Below, piece after piece: positions 33,015 through 41,989 of a stretch of DNA of 64,000 bases (position 1 is its first letter; each line of letters starts with the position of its first letter). The stretch is from an uncultured Lachnospiraceae bacterium. GTDB lineage: Bacteria > Bacillota > Clostridia > Lachnospirales > Lachnospiraceae. The stretch covers positions 72,823 to 136,822 of the forward strand of contig CAJUDY010000006.1 of assembly GCA_910584945.1 (NCBI GenBank). The letters are read 5' to 3'. The notes beneath the pieces are model-generated. The model had not been told where the DNA came from, ran no database searches, and was given only the letters and a program-made list of their open reading frames with translations. The translations under genes were made by a program, and so were the position numbers.

Positions 33015-34511
33015 CTACCCTTCCAGATCGTATTTTACCACATTCATGGTCACGCTTCCGTCCGCAAAGAACGAGACGCCCTTTGCCGCCTGCTCCGTAT
33101 AGATGGTTGCGGACATCACCTGCTCGCCGTCGTTTAAGAATACCTCTGCGCTGAACCGGTCCAGGATCAGCCGAAGCTTCAGGCTCCCGTTCTCCGAACG
33201 GACCAGACACCTTCTCTGGTGGATGATCGCCCTTCTGGAGCCGGAGAACTTCCGGTCAAGCTTCACAACCGACTCATAGGGCCGGAAGCTCACCGCCGTA
33301 TGGTACTGATCGTTCTTGGCAAAGCGGACTGCAAACTTCTGATAGATCCGCTCCGGATCGCCCGGGCTTAATTCGATCTCCAGGTCGATCTGCCTGCCCT
33401 CCACTTCCGGCAGAGAGATCTCTCCCTCAAAGGTCACCTGATCGTGGCGCACCGGTTGGCTGCGCATGGCCTCCAGCTCCCGGACGGGCTGCTGGAACAA
33501 TCGTCCATCCTTGATCGAAAGCTCTCTTGGAAGACTCATCTGCCCGAACCAGGGCAACACCCTGGACGTAGGTCCTAAGACTCCGCAGGTGTCCCAGTTC
33601 TGCATCCAGCCGATCATGACCCTGCGCCCGTCCGGTGTGAGCACCGTCTGGGGCGCATAAAAGTCGATCCCATAATCGATCGCCTGGTCTCTTTCTTCCG
33701 TAAACGTCTCCGTCTCCTCGTCATAGCTTCCGATCAGACAGAGGGTACCATTGCCATTGTGATACTCGAACCCCTGGGGAAACATGTCCTGGGGGCTGAT
33801 CAGTAGCAGCTGTTTTTCATCCAATTCAAAGAAGTCCGGGCACTCCCACATCTTACCGAACCGATTTCGGTTCTCTGCCAGTACTTTGCGGAACTTCCAG
33901 TGAAACGCGTCCTCGCTCTCAAAGAGCAGAATCTGTCCGCTGCCGTCGGCTGGCCGGCTGCCCGTCACGCAGCGGTAAGTACCATCCTTCGCCCTCCAGA
34001 TCTTCGGGTCGCGGAAATCGTGGACGCTGGCCCCTTCCGGCAGATCCTTCTGATCCAATACGGGATTCCCGGCATATTTTTCATAATCCAGCCCGTCTCC
34101 CACCGCCAGGCACTGAGTCTGGAGCTCACGGAAGCCTCCGTCCGGCATGCGTTTTTTGGCCACGCCGGTATACATCAGAAGCTGCCTCCCGTCCGGCAGT
34201 TCGACAGCGCTGCCGGAAAAGCACCCGTCCCGGTCATAGGGCTCGTCCGGCGCCAGGGCTGCCGGCAGAAACTCCCAGTGAAGCAGATCCTCACTCACCG
34301 CATGTCCCCAATGCATAGGACCCCACACCGAATCATAGGGATGATATTGATAAAACATATGGTACCTGCCGTTATAATAGAAAAAACCATTGGGGTCGTT
34401 CATCCAGCCTGTATAGGCGGACAGATGAAAGGACGGCCGGTCCTTCTCCGGGATCATCTTTCCGGATACTTCTTCATATTTTCTTGCTTCACGCAATGTT
34501 TGACTGATCAT
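33015..34511 (-). CDS. GH32 beta-fructosidase/sucrose-6-phosphate hydrolase (second copy)
   Basis: 498 aa. GH32 motifs: nucleophile in GWMNDPNGFFYYNG, HDFRDPKIW, and acid/base Glu in MWECPDFFEL; the beta-sandwich is complete, ending VTMNVVKYDLEG. No signal peptide. It is longer and more acidic than ScrB (22,670-24,019) and has no PTS partner beside it, so it may act on fructo-oligosaccharides or sucrose imported by another route. Start M at 34,511 has AGGAGG 12 nt upstream. The stop codon is 1 bp from the leader repeats of the ABC exporter gene. Confidence 0.88.
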   Translation of the reverse strand: MISQTLREARKYEEVSGKMIPEKDRPSFHLSAYTGWMNDPNGFFYYNGRYHMFYQYHPYDSVWGPMHWGHAVSEDLLHWEFLPAALAPDEPYDRDGCFSGSAVELPDGRQLLMYTGVAKKRMPDGGFRELQTQCLAVGDGLDYEKYAGNPVLDQKDLPEGASVHDFRDPKIWRAKDGTYRCVTGSRPADGSGQILLFESEDAFHWKFRKVLAENRNRFGKMWECPDFFELDEKQLLLISPQDMFPQGFEYHNGNGTLCLIGSYDEETETFTEERDQAIDYGIDFYAPQTVLTPDGRRVMIGWMQNWDTCGVLGPTSRVLPWFGQMSLPRELSIKDGRLFQQPVRELEAMRSQPVRHDQVTFEGEISLPEVEGRQIDLEIELSPGDPERIYQKFAVRFAKNDQYHTAVSFRPYESVVKLDRKFSGSRRAIIHQRRCLVRSENGSLKLRLILDRFSAEVFLNDGEQVMSATIYTEQAAKGVSFFADGSVTMNVVKYDLEG

Positions 34512-34607
34512 AGAATTCTAAAACCTCCTGCCTCTTTGAAATTACAGTCTAATGGAAAAAGAACCGGATTGTCAAGTGATTGATCTCCAAAAATTTCCTT
34601 CATGGAC

Positions 34608-34636
34608 TTGCCTTTCTTCCGCGGACCTCCTATAGT
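34608..34636 (+). promoter_or_regulatory. Promoter of the histidine kinase-ABC operon
   Basis: TTGCCT (34,608-34,613), 17 bp, TATAGT (34,631-34,636), 38 bp before the TTG start of the kinase. Confidence 0.6.
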
Positions 34637-34674
34637 GATATTAACCAAAACCTGTTTTCAAGGAGGTACTACGA

Positions 34675-35598
34675 TTGTACGCCAATATTTTTACGATCCT
34701 CTCTGTCACCATCGCCGCTTTGTCGCTTTTTGTTTCCGCCCGAAGAGTACGCCATGTAAATAAACGGTTATCGGAAATATCCGAGGCTCTGGAGGATATC
34801 AAGAACGGAAACGGAAACCGGCGCATCCTGTCCGGAGCCTGGGAGCCCACCGCCGCCCTTGCCTGGCAGATCAATGACATCGTCCGGTCTTACGAGAACA
34901 GACTTTCCGGCTTTCGCCAGATGGAGGAAACCAACCGGCAGCTGATGACCAGCCTTTCCCATGACGTGAGAACACCCCTGACCACGTTGATCGGATATCT
35001 GGACGCGGTGCACAAAGGAATCGTCTCCGGACAGGAACGGGACGACTATATGGAAACCGCCCGGCGGAAGGCCCACGACCTGAAGGAGTACATCGACGTC
35101 CTCTTTGACTGGTTTAAACTGGGCTCCGACGAATTTTCCTTAAAGATCGTCACCGTCGACCTGACGGGACTGACCCGGGATATTCTGGTCGACTGGGTTC
35201 CGATCCTGGAAGAACGCCAGATTGCATACACAGTCCATATCCCGGAGCTTCCTTTCCAGGTAAGGCTGGACCCGGACGCCTATCTTCGAATCCTAAATAA
35301 CCTAATCCAAAATGTCCTCACCCACAGCCAGGCGGACCGGATCGAACTGTCCCTTTCCCGCCAGGAGGACGGAAATATCGCCCTGACCCTATCCGACAAC
35401 GGCAAAGGCATCGAAAAAGAAGATCTGAAACATATTTTTGATCGATTATACAAATGCGATCGGAGCCGCTCGAAAAAAGGCAGCGGCCTCGGACTCTCCA
35501 TCGTGCTACAGCTTGTGGAAAAGATGGGCGGCACGATCCAGGCAGACAGCACCCCTGGAGCCGGAACCATCTTCACCCTGCGCTTTCCGTCAGCCTGA
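34675..35598 (+). CDS. Sensor histidine kinase without a neighbouring response regulator
   Basis: 307 aa. One N-terminal membrane helix (IFTILSVTIAALSLFVSA), a short linker, HisKA with the phospho-His in LMTSLSHDVRTPLTTLIGYL, and HATPase with N box LNNLIQNVLTHSQA, G1 LSDNGKGIEKEDL and G2 KKGSGLGLSIVLQL. TTG start behind AAGGAGG. Kinases of this kind normally follow an OmpR-type regulator gene and control lantibiotic-resistance ABC genes; here no regulator lies on either side, though operator-like repeats do (35,629-35,672). Confidence 0.9.
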   Translation: MYANIFTILSVTIAALSLFVSARRVRHVNKRLSEISEALEDIKNGNGNRRILSGAWEPTAALAWQINDIVRSYENRLSGFRQMEETNRQLMTSLSHDVRTPLTTLIGYLDAVHKGIVSGQERDDYMETARRKAHDLKEYIDVLFDWFKLGSDEFSLKIVTVDLTGLTRDILVDWVPILEERQIAYTVHIPELPFQVRLDPDAYLRILNNLIQNVLTHSQADRIELSLSRQEDGNIALTLSDNGKGIEKEDLKHIFDRLYKCDRSRSKKGSGLGLSIVLQLVEKMGGTIQADSTPGAGTIFTLRFPSA

Positions 35599-35628
35599 CA
35601 AAAATTTCAACTGTGCGGTTGAAAAATT

Positions 35629-35672
35629 GCAAGGTTTACGCAAGCTTCCCGCAAGGTTCCTGCAAGATTCCC
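35629..35672 (+). promoter_or_regulatory. Four tandem 11-bp repeats, probable response-regulator operator, with downstream -10
   Basis: Four direct copies of an 11-bp unit starting GCAAG (GCAAGGTTTAC, GCAAGCTTCCC, GCAAGGTTCCT, GCAAGATTCCC) run without gaps and end 4 bp before TAATAT (35,677-35,682). They cover the -35 position. One-turn spacing is typical of OmpR-family activator sites. They control the ABC genes starting at 35,841. Confidence 0.7.
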
Positions 35673-35805
35673 ATGCTAATATATACCCAGACTCAGTAAC
35701 GCTTTGCTTTGCCGATACATGAATGTATAACGAGCAAACGCACAGTTATCTGACATGAAAGAACGGTATGTAATTGCGTTAGCGAGTATAAAAACAACCG
35801 CACAA

Positions 35806-35832
35806 GACCGATGCGGAACTCTAATCAGGAGG
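35806..35832 (+). promoter_or_regulatory. Short leader motif before the ABC ATPase gene
   Basis: GATGCGGAACT (35,810-35,820) then CTAATCAGGAGG and the ATG at 35,841; the 3' tail of the dispersed leader repeat without its long hairpin. Confidence 0.55.
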
Positions 35833-35840
35833 TGCCCATT

Positions 35841-36764
35841 ATGAGCAAATATATCCTTGAAACAAAACACCTCACCAAACAGTACGGCGCCCAGAAAAGC
35901 GTCGCGGATCTTAGTATCCATGTACAGAAAGGCAGGATCTATGGCCTGCTGGGCAGAAACGGCGCCGGCAAGACGACCACGATGAAGATGCTGCTGAACC
36001 TTACCCGCCCCACCTCTGGGGAGGTGCGGATCTTTGGAAAACCCCTGGCCGGGAATGAGAAGAAGCTGCTCCCCCGGATTGGGAGCCTGATCGAATCTCC
36101 CGGGTTCTATCCCAATCTGACCGGCACGGAGAATCTGCGCATCTTCGCCATGCTGCGGGGCGTGCCGAACCGTCATGCTATTAAGGACACGCTGGAGCTG
36201 GTGGGCCTTCCCTACCGGGACAAAAAATTATTCTCCCAATACTCCCTGGGCATGAAGCAGCGGCTGGCCATCGCGCTGGCCGTCATGCACGACCCGGAGC
36301 TTCTGATCCTGGATGAGCCCATCAACGGCCTGGACCCCATCGGAATCGCCGAAGTGCGCTCCTTTATCCGGGAACTCTGCGATTCCAAAGGAAAGACCAT
36401 CCTGATCTCCAGCCATATCCTGTCGGAAATCGCCCTTTTGGCCGACGACATTGGAATCATCGACCATGGCGTCCTCCTGGAAGAGGAGCGCTTTGCACAG
36501 CTGGAGAAAAAGAGCAGCAAATACATCCGCTTTACGGTCTCCGACGCCGCCCAGGCCGCCAGGATTCTGGAACGAAGGTTCAATGAAAATCAATTTACCA
36601 TCCAGGATGACCACAACCTGCAGCTACACGACCTAAACCTTCCGGTGGGCGAAGTGGTCACCGCCTTCGTGAAAAACGGGTTGACCGTATCGGAAGCCCA
36701 CACTTGTGAAGAAAGCCTGGAAGATTACTTCAAGCGTGTGACGGGAGGTGAGGGCATTGCTTAA
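35841..36764 (+). CDS. Lantibiotic/bacitracin-protection ABC transporter ATPase
   Basis: 307 aa, BcrA/NisF type. Walker A GLLGRNGAGKTTTMKML, Q-loop region IGSLIESPGFYPNLT, signature FSQYSLGMKQRLAIALAVM, Walker B LLILDEPINGLDP, and H-loop ILISSHILSEI; the C-terminal regulatory ~90 residues end with EESLEDYFKRVTGG, usual in this family. Powers two permeases that remove peptide antibiotics from the membrane. Start at ATG with AGGAGG 8 nt upstream. Confidence 0.92.
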   Translation: MSKYILETKHLTKQYGAQKSVADLSIHVQKGRIYGLLGRNGAGKTTTMKMLLNLTRPTSGEVRIFGKPLAGNEKKLLPRIGSLIESPGFYPNLTGTENLRIFAMLRGVPNRHAIKDTLELVGLPYRDKKLFSQYSLGMKQRLAIALAVMHDPELLILDEPINGLDPIGIAEVRSFIRELCDSKGKTILISSHILSEIALLADDIGIIDHGVLLEEERFAQLEKKSSKYIRFTVSDAAQAARILERRFNENQFTIQDDHNLQLHDLNLPVGEVVTAFVKNGLTVSEAHTCEESLEDYFKRVTGGEGIA

Positions 36765-37551
36765 GCTGATCTGCTGTGAATTCCTCAAGCTCCGGCGAAA
36801 GCCTCTGTTCTTTGTCTCGGCCCTTTTGTCCATCCTGCTGCCCCTTGGCTTCACCTTTCTGCCCTCCGACGCCCAGACCGGCGCAGAGGCAGTGCAGGAT
36901 ATCATGTCCTGCCTCTTTCAGCTTAGCGCCTATCTCCTGCTGATCCCGGCGGTGATCGTCCTGGCGTCCAACCTGTTATTCGAAGAGCAGGACAACGATA
37001 CGCTGAAAAACCTGATGACGATCCCCGTGGACAAAGGAAAGTTGGCCGTCGCCAAGATGCTGGTGCTTTTGATCTTTTCCATCCTGTTCATGGCAGCGGG
37101 CGGACTTCTAAGTCTTGTGATTGTCCTCATCCAGGGCTGGGAACCGACGGGATTCTTTCGGCTGTTCCTGATCGGCGTCGGAGAAAGTCTCATCATGTGG
37201 GCGGGCGCGCTCCCCTGCGTGCTGCTGGTGGTCGCTTTTAATAAGAGCTACATTATCTCCGTCATCATTACCTTTTTTTATACGATGGTCAATTACATTC
37301 TGTCCGCCAACGACGCCCTTTTGACCCAGCCCTTCGGATGCAACCCCGGAACCCTGCTGCCGGGACCTCTGGCCTTCCGATGGTTCTTTCCCCTCTACGA
37401 TCACAGCAGCCCGAGTGCGGAACTTGCCGCCCTGCTGGAACGGATCGGACCTTACTTTTTGAATCCTGTCCAGGCCTTCGGCGTGGCCGCGGCGGAAGCA
37501 GTCGTATTTCTCACACTGATCGCCGTCGTCTATCAACGCCAGGATATATAA
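36757..37551 (+). CDS. ABC-2 type permease of lantibiotic-protection transporter (first)
   Basis: 264 aa with six membrane helices. The beginning LKLICCEFLKLRRKPLFFVS and the segment ASNLLFEEQDNDTLKNLM with IPVDKGKLAVAKML are typical of NisE/SpaE/BcrB-like subunits. TTG at 36,757 is chosen because GGAGG lies 8 nt upstream, overlapping the ATPase gene by 8 bp; the GTG at 36,748 is inside the ribosome site. Confidence 0.85.
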   Translation: MLKLICCEFLKLRRKPLFFVSALLSILLPLGFTFLPSDAQTGAEAVQDIMSCLFQLSAYLLLIPAVIVLASNLLFEEQDNDTLKNLMTIPVDKGKLAVAKMLVLLIFSILFMAAGGLLSLVIVLIQGWEPTGFFRLFLIGVGESLIMWAGALPCVLLVVAFNKSYIISVIITFFYTMVNYILSANDALLTQPFGCNPGTLLPGPLAFRWFFPLYDHSSPSAELAALLERIGPYFLNPVQAFGVAAAEAVVFLTLIAVVYQRQDI

Positions 37552-37552
37552 A

Positions 37553-37590
37553 TCAGCATCTGTCAGGCGGATGCGGAACTTTAATAGGAG
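37553..37590 (+). promoter_or_regulatory. Short leader repeat (minimal hairpin form) before second permease
   Basis: AGCATCTG-TCAGG-CGGATGC is a hairpin of seven pairs; GGAACTTTAATAGGAG follows and carries the ribosome site. This reduced form lacks the inner ~60 bp of the long copies. Confidence 0.65.
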
Positions 37591-37598
37591 ATTCTTAT

Positions 37599-38414
37599 AT
37601 GTGGAATTTAATAAAAGCCGAATGGCTCAAGATCCGCCGATGTCAGATCCTTCTCGTGGGGATCGTGGCACTGGCACTTTGTCCGGTGACCCAGTACGGA
37701 AGCCAACTGATCATGGCGCCGGAATACCAGGACGCAAACTATGATTTTGTACATCTCTTTGTCAACGTCGTCTGGGGGAACTCCCAGCTCTTCCTCCCGA
37801 TCTCCCTGGTGATGATCGGCGGATGGTTCATCGACCGGGAGGCGGCCCACGACACCCTGAAAAATATCGTCAGCATCCCGGTCCCCATGTCAAGGCTTCT
37901 TGGCGCAAAACTGCTTGTCACCGCCATGCTCACTCTGGCTTTTGGCCTGTACAGCGTCTGCGTGACCCTGCTGACCGGAACCGTCGTGGGACTCTCCGGT
38001 CTGACCCTCTTAAAAATGTTCACCTGCAGCGCCCAGGTGGTGGCAGCCGCGCTGACCACTTTTCTTGTCTGCATGCCCATGATCCTGATCTTCGGACAGA
38101 TCCGGGGCGCTTACCTTGGCGGTTCCATCTTTACCTTCTTCCTGGGATATTGCATGCTCTTTTTCAAAAGCGGCGTGCTGCTGAGCGCCTATCCTTTTTC
38201 GGCCGCGCTGATCCTGGTGGGTTTTGATATGAAACAGTACAACGGGGCCACCTCACCGGTAAATGTTCTGCTTTCTCTGGCAGGCATCCTGGCAAGCGTC
38301 GGCGTCACCTTTCTCCTCCTGGCTCTCTCGAACCGCCAGCGGGAGTTAAAGCCCCGGAAAGCCAGGAAAACCAACGGGCAAAAAAGAGGCGTCGGCAGAC
38401 GGCGCGCGTCATAG
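37599..38414 (+). CDS. ABC-2 type permease of lantibiotic-protection transporter (second)
   Basis: 271 aa with six membrane helices: MWNLIKAEWLKIRRCQILLV, then GGWFIDREAAHDTLKNIVSI and PVPMSRLLGAKLLVTAML, matching NisG/SpaG-like partners. Basic C-terminal tail (RKARKTNGQKRGVGRRR). With the ATPase and first permease it makes a complete three-gene transporter controlled by the upstream kinase. Confidence 0.85.
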   Translation: MWNLIKAEWLKIRRCQILLVGIVALALCPVTQYGSQLIMAPEYQDANYDFVHLFVNVVWGNSQLFLPISLVMIGGWFIDREAAHDTLKNIVSIPVPMSRLLGAKLLVTAMLTLAFGLYSVCVTLLTGTVVGLSGLTLLKMFTCSAQVVAAALTTFLVCMPMILIFGQIRGAYLGGSIFTFFLGYCMLFFKSGVLLSAYPFSAALILVGFDMKQYNGATSPVNVLLSLAGILASVGVTFLLLALSNRQRELKPRKARKTNGQKRGVGRRRAS

Positions 38415-38474
38415 TCCGCATCACCATTTAACCAGTCTAAAACGAATATATGTTCTGCAAGGAGATGAAATTAT

Positions 38475-38846
38475 ATGAAAAAAATTTTTTGGTTCGGAAC
38501 CGGATGTATGATACTTGCCCTGCTGTGCCTCGGCATCTTTCTTCTCACCGGCTCCGGCAGCACCCATTACTATACGCAGGTTGACAGCCGCAGACCAGCA
38601 CAGGGCGAACCGCGAAACGGCGTCATTGATCTGAAAGGAGGCATGGATTATTACTATACCCTGACGGCCTGGGATGAAAATGGCAGAAAAAAGGAGATTA
38701 TGTTCGGAACCTCAAAAATATTGAGAGAAGGCGCTTATCTATGCCTGACCGTGATGCCCGTCCGGGGCGTCACGGCATGGAGCGAAGTACCGTATGAAGA
38801 ACTGCCTCCGAAGGTACAAAGCAAATATGACTCCCCCTCTCTCTGA
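38475..38846 (+). CDS. YxeA-family (DUF1093) exported protein
   Basis: 123 aa: N-terminal signal/anchor (FWFGTGCMILALLCLGIFLL), then YYTQVDSRRPAQGE and DYYYTLTAWDENGRKKEIMF, AYLCLTVMPVRGVTAWSEVP, the YxeA pattern. These small proteins accompany peptide-antibiotic ABC transporters, as here. Ribosome site AAGGAGATGA. Role unknown; probably at the outer face of the membrane. Confidence 0.8.
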   Translation: MKKIFWFGTGCMILALLCLGIFLLTGSGSTHYYTQVDSRRPAQGEPRNGVIDLKGGMDYYYTLTAWDENGRKKEIMFGTSKILREGAYLCLTVMPVRGVTAWSEVPYEELPPKVQSKYDSPSL

Positions 38847-38892
38847 CAGCGCTTCATCAAAAGCGGTCAAATCTTTTACATAATGCATCTTC

Positions 38893-39213
38893 TTATTTTT
38901 TCTTCTTTTTCTTCGGCTCCGGGAGCGCTTTGACCGTCTCCCGGACCAACTTTGTCATGAGCTCCCGGTCGTCCAGCTCCTCCACCAGAAAATACGGCTT
39001 GGCCCCCTCATAGGGCGGCGCTTCCTGAAGCTTTGGGCAGACCTTCCTGCCCGCCTCCGTGATCTTTAGAAACAGCTGGTCATCGCAGATCAAGGCGAAG
39101 ATCTTCCCGTCGCAGTACACGCCGTATTCCCCAAACATCTTCCGGCAGGTGATCTCCCCCGCATCTTTCATCTGCTCCGCCGCATAAGTTACAAATTCCG
39201 CTTTTGACGCCAT
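38893..39213 (-). CDS. TfoX/Sxy N-terminal family protein
   Basis: 106 aa: EFVTYAAEQMKDAGEITCRK, MFGEYGVYCDGKIFALICDD, and PYEGAKPYFLVEELDDRELM are the TfoX_N pattern. In Gram-negatives the family includes competence regulators; single-domain Firmicute versions have no known role. Lysine-rich C-terminus. The start MASKAEF follows GGAAAG. Confidence 0.85.
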   Translation of the reverse strand: MASKAEFVTYAAEQMKDAGEITCRKMFGEYGVYCDGKIFALICDDQLFLKITEAGRKVCPKLQEAPPYEGAKPYFLVEELDDRELMTKLVRETVKALPEPKKKKKK

Positions 39214-39382
39214 AATGTATCTTTCCTTCCTCTGCAAAATTACAAATCAGACTCAGTATATCACAAAAAACAGGACAATAGTACGGCATGTTTGCACCCG
39301 CCTCTCTTTTTTTTTTGCGAAAACAGAGAGGACAAACCCGAACAAATCGATTATAATAAGAAAAAAGACACGAGGTAAACAT

Positions 39383-39578
39383 ATGGAATGGATGGATCGA
39401 TTAAATGAGAGTATGAAGTATATGGAAGAGCATCTGACGGATGAGATCGACTACGAACAGCTGGCCCGGCTCCGGCTATGAGTACGCCAATGCACCGGAC
39501 ATCGAAGTCTATCTGAATCCGGACCCGGAAAACGCCCAGTACGAAGTCTGGATTCCGGTAACGAAAAAGGAAAACTAA
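39383..39578 (+). pseudogene. AraC/GyrI-like regulator with a large internal deletion
   Basis: The first 31 codons, MEWMDRLNESMKYMEEHL, TDEIDYEQLARL, are the start of an AraC helix-turn-helix protein. They run straight into a second frame, GYEYANAPDIEVYLNPDPEN and AQYEVWIPVTKKEN, the end of its GyrI-like effector domain. About 230 residues between are gone. The start has AGGT upstream. Confidence 0.75.
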
Positions 39579-39596
39579 CGTTTACTGAGATCACGT

Positions 39597-39624
39597 AAGG
39601 GCCGCCGACTGGCAGCCCTTTCTT
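39597..39624 (+). terminator. Terminator of the AraC relic
   Basis: AAGGGC (39,597-39,602) pairs with GCCCTT (39,615-39,620), followed by TCTT. Confidence 0.5.
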
Positions 39625-39800
39625 CACGAAAACATATTTTCCACATAACTGCGCATCTCTTCACGGGACGTGACTTTTTTGGCGCCGTTAATGATATTCG
39701 TCTGCTCCGCCTCGGATAAGTGGCTGAAGCGGATCAGGATATCGGCGTGCTGCGCCAGTTCCATGGTAAAGCCGATGGGCAGTTCCCTGTTTTTCAGCAT
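39624..39800 (-). CDS. Small conserved-looking protein (58 aa)
   Basis: MLKNRELPIGFTMELAQHAD, then FSHLSEAEQTNIINGAKKVT and SREEMRSYVENMFS. Two helices with an ISNGAxxV-like turn; the same kind of short protein occurs across Lachnospiraceae, without a known role. GAGGTGATCAA precedes the ATG. It follows the Bce-type permease by 79 bp on the same strand. Confidence 0.65.
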   Translation of the reverse strand: MLKNRELPIGFTMELAQHADILIRFSHLSEAEQTNIINGAKKVTSREEMRSYVENMFS

Positions 39801-39879
39801 TTGATCACCTCAGTAACAGCATGCGCCTGATCCCATGAAATTATGAATCCATTTTTTCCCTTAATAACAGTACAGCGGA

Positions 39880-41862
39880 TTATCTGCTGCGCACCACGAT
39901 CTGGTAATACGCCCTGCAGGTGAGCCGGTAGCTGAGAAGATACACCAAGGTAAAGCCAAGTCCCACTCCGACGCCGCACCGGATCAGAAGCGTCGTCTGA
40001 AACATCCTTAGAACCCCCATCAGCAGATCCACCATCACAATGCCCACCGCGGAATGTATGAGGGCCGCCGCCAGAGGGAGGGCAAATACCATAGCCATCT
40101 GTCTTCGGATCGTGCTTTGTATGTCCTCTTCTCCCATCCCGACCTTCTGCATGATGGCAAAGCTTCCCTGATCCTCGTACCCTTCGGACAGCTGCTTGTA
40201 ATACATGACCAGCAGAAGACACATAAAGAAAATCATGCCAAAGAGAATCCCGATGAACAAAAGGCCTCCGTTCATGGCGTAGATCACCTGGCTGCCCTCT
40301 ACGCCGTCTTTTACCGTCAGTCCCTCTTCCTCTCTGCCGCTTTTCCATCGCTTTAATTCCTCCATGAACGCGGTTTTCGCCTCCTTCGTGCCTTCCAGAA
40401 GGACTCCGGTCCGCGTCCTCTGATCCGGCGCCTCCTTGCCGACGGCGTTTTCCCACGTTTCCAGAAGTTCGGAAACCGTTCCCTGGTCTTTCACAACCAT
40501 AACATAGGTTTCTCCAAAATACGATTTTCCCGCATTGGGCCAGGGATACAAGGGCCCCGGGACCGTACGCACCTCCAGTTGGACACCCGCAAAATCCATC
40601 TCCTCATATCCATATGCCCTGCCGGTGGAATACAAAAGCGCCTGCCCGTCTTCCAGATGTTCCTTCTCCCCGGTCAGACGTTCGTAGTCTTCCAGCGCGA
40701 GCAGATACAGTTCGACGTCTTCCGCCTCCGGCTTCTGTGCGCCCGCACGGCTGCCTTCCAGACCGCAGTACAGCCACACATTCCCCCAGGTGTCCAGCCT
40801 TAAGACCGAAAGCCCATACTTTTCCGAAAGATCTGTGAGCGCTTTTTCTGCTGTCTCTCTTCCCAGCCCTTCCTCCTCGTAGGTCAGTTCGGCGTCGTAG
40901 GCATAATCGAAATACCGGATTCCTTCAAGCCCCGCATAGAGCGCCACCGTACAGGTCAGCGTAATCACCACCATGGTGGAAAAGATGCAGATATTGGCAA
41001 GACTTGCCGCACTCTTTTTCATCCGGTAATACATGCCGGAGATGGTGATAAAATTTTCCGGACGATAATAGATCTTTTTCCGGCTCCGCAGCAGCTTCAG
41101 CACCGCCACTCCCCCAAAGGTAAAGAGCAGATACGTTCCCACAACCACCAGGAGCACCGCCAGGAAAAAGCTGCCGAAGATCGTACTGTCCAGCCTGGCG
41201 CGAAAAACCGTCCGATAGGCCAGCATCGTAACCAGCACTCCCAGAATGACTCCCGGAATCGGAAAGCGCGGTTCCTTCTCGCCCTTTTTGCTGCCCTCCA
41301 GAAGCTCCACTCCCCGCACCCGAAAGACGCCCGCCGCGCCGTGCAGGAAGGTAAGCAGACTGACCGCCGCAAAGAAAAGAAGGGTCTCTGCCGCCGCGAA
41401 CCAGGAAAAGGTAAATTCCGCCTCCACCGGCAGGGAGCTGAGCCGAAGAAGCAAAAGGAAGAACAGCTTCGCCAGGATAAGCCCCAGGAAGATCCCGCCG
41501 CACACCGCCAGCACATAGACTGCCAGCGTTTCCAGAAAAACCAGGGTCACCAGATGCTTCCGCTCCATGCCAAGGATCATATACAGTCCCATCTCCTTTT
41601 TCCGCCGTTTGACCAGAAAGCTGTTGGCATAGTAGACGAAGGGAACCAGGATGAGAATCAGCAGGATTTTCCCCAGAAGCAGCATCATCCATGCGTAGGT
41701 GCTGTAAGGCAGCGTGCCGATCAGATCGTTGCACAGGATAGAAGAAAATATATAATAAGTGAATACGGAAAAAATGCATGCAGCAATATACGGACCATAA
41801 ATATTACCATTTTGTGTCACTCCTTTGACTGCCAGTGCCGGCAGAAGTTTCCATTTCTTCAT
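39880..41862 (-). CDS. BceB-type FtsX-like permease
   Basis: 660 aa. Ten membrane segments with the BceB layout: an N-terminal pair and a three-helix block, a large extracellular domain (about 330-520) between helices, and a C-terminal three-helix FtsX block (YAMNGGLLFIGILFGMIFFM). VKRRKKEMGLYMILGMERKH is the FtsX cytoplasmic motif. Such permeases sense and free lipid-II-bound peptide antibiotics such as bacitracin. The gene starts just after a leader repeat and AGGAGG. Confidence 0.88.
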   Translation of the reverse strand: MKKWKLLPALAVKGVTQNGNIYGPYIAACIFSVFTYYIFSSILCNDLIGTLPYSTYAWMMLLLGKILLILILVPFVYYANSFLVKRRKKEMGLYMILGMERKHLVTLVFLETLAVYVLAVCGGIFLGLILAKLFFLLLLRLSSLPVEAEFTFSWFAAAETLLFFAAVSLLTFLHGAAGVFRVRGVELLEGSKKGEKEPRFPIPGVILGVLVTMLAYRTVFRARLDSTIFGSFFLAVLLVVVGTYLLFTFGGVAVLKLLRSRKKIYYRPENFITISGMYYRMKKSAASLANICIFSTMVVITLTCTVALYAGLEGIRYFDYAYDAELTYEEEGLGRETAEKALTDLSEKYGLSVLRLDTWGNVWLYCGLEGSRAGAQKPEAEDVELYLLALEDYERLTGEKEHLEDGQALLYSTGRAYGYEEMDFAGVQLEVRTVPGPLYPWPNAGKSYFGETYVMVVKDQGTVSELLETWENAVGKEAPDQRTRTGVLLEGTKEAKTAFMEELKRWKSGREEEGLTVKDGVEGSQVIYAMNGGLLFIGILFGMIFFMCLLLVMYYKQLSEGYEDQGSFAIMQKVGMGEEDIQSTIRRQMAMVFALPLAAALIHSAVGIVMVDLLMGVLRMFQTTLLIRCGVGVGLGFTLVYLLSYRLTCRAYYQIVVRSR

Positions 41863-41875
41863 AAACGCGCCTCCT

Positions 41876-41987
41876 ATTTAAGTTCCGCATCCGCCGCTCT
41901 CTCCGCTCCATGGTCTGGAAGAATTTTCTGCCGCGTCCGCGTCATAAAATCCTTCCGGAGCTTCGTTCGGACAGATGCTGTTTTTAT
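41876..41987 (-). repeat. Leader repeat copy before the BceB-type permease
   Basis: 112 bp, the same family as 32,782-33,013. Minus strand: AACAGCATCTGTCCG, inner stem GGAAGGATTTTATG/AGAAAATTCTTCC, tail GATGCGGAACTTAAATAGGA and the permease ATG. The preceding ATPase stop codon lies in another GCGGAATTTAA tail. Confidence 0.85.
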
Positions 41988-41989
41988 AT

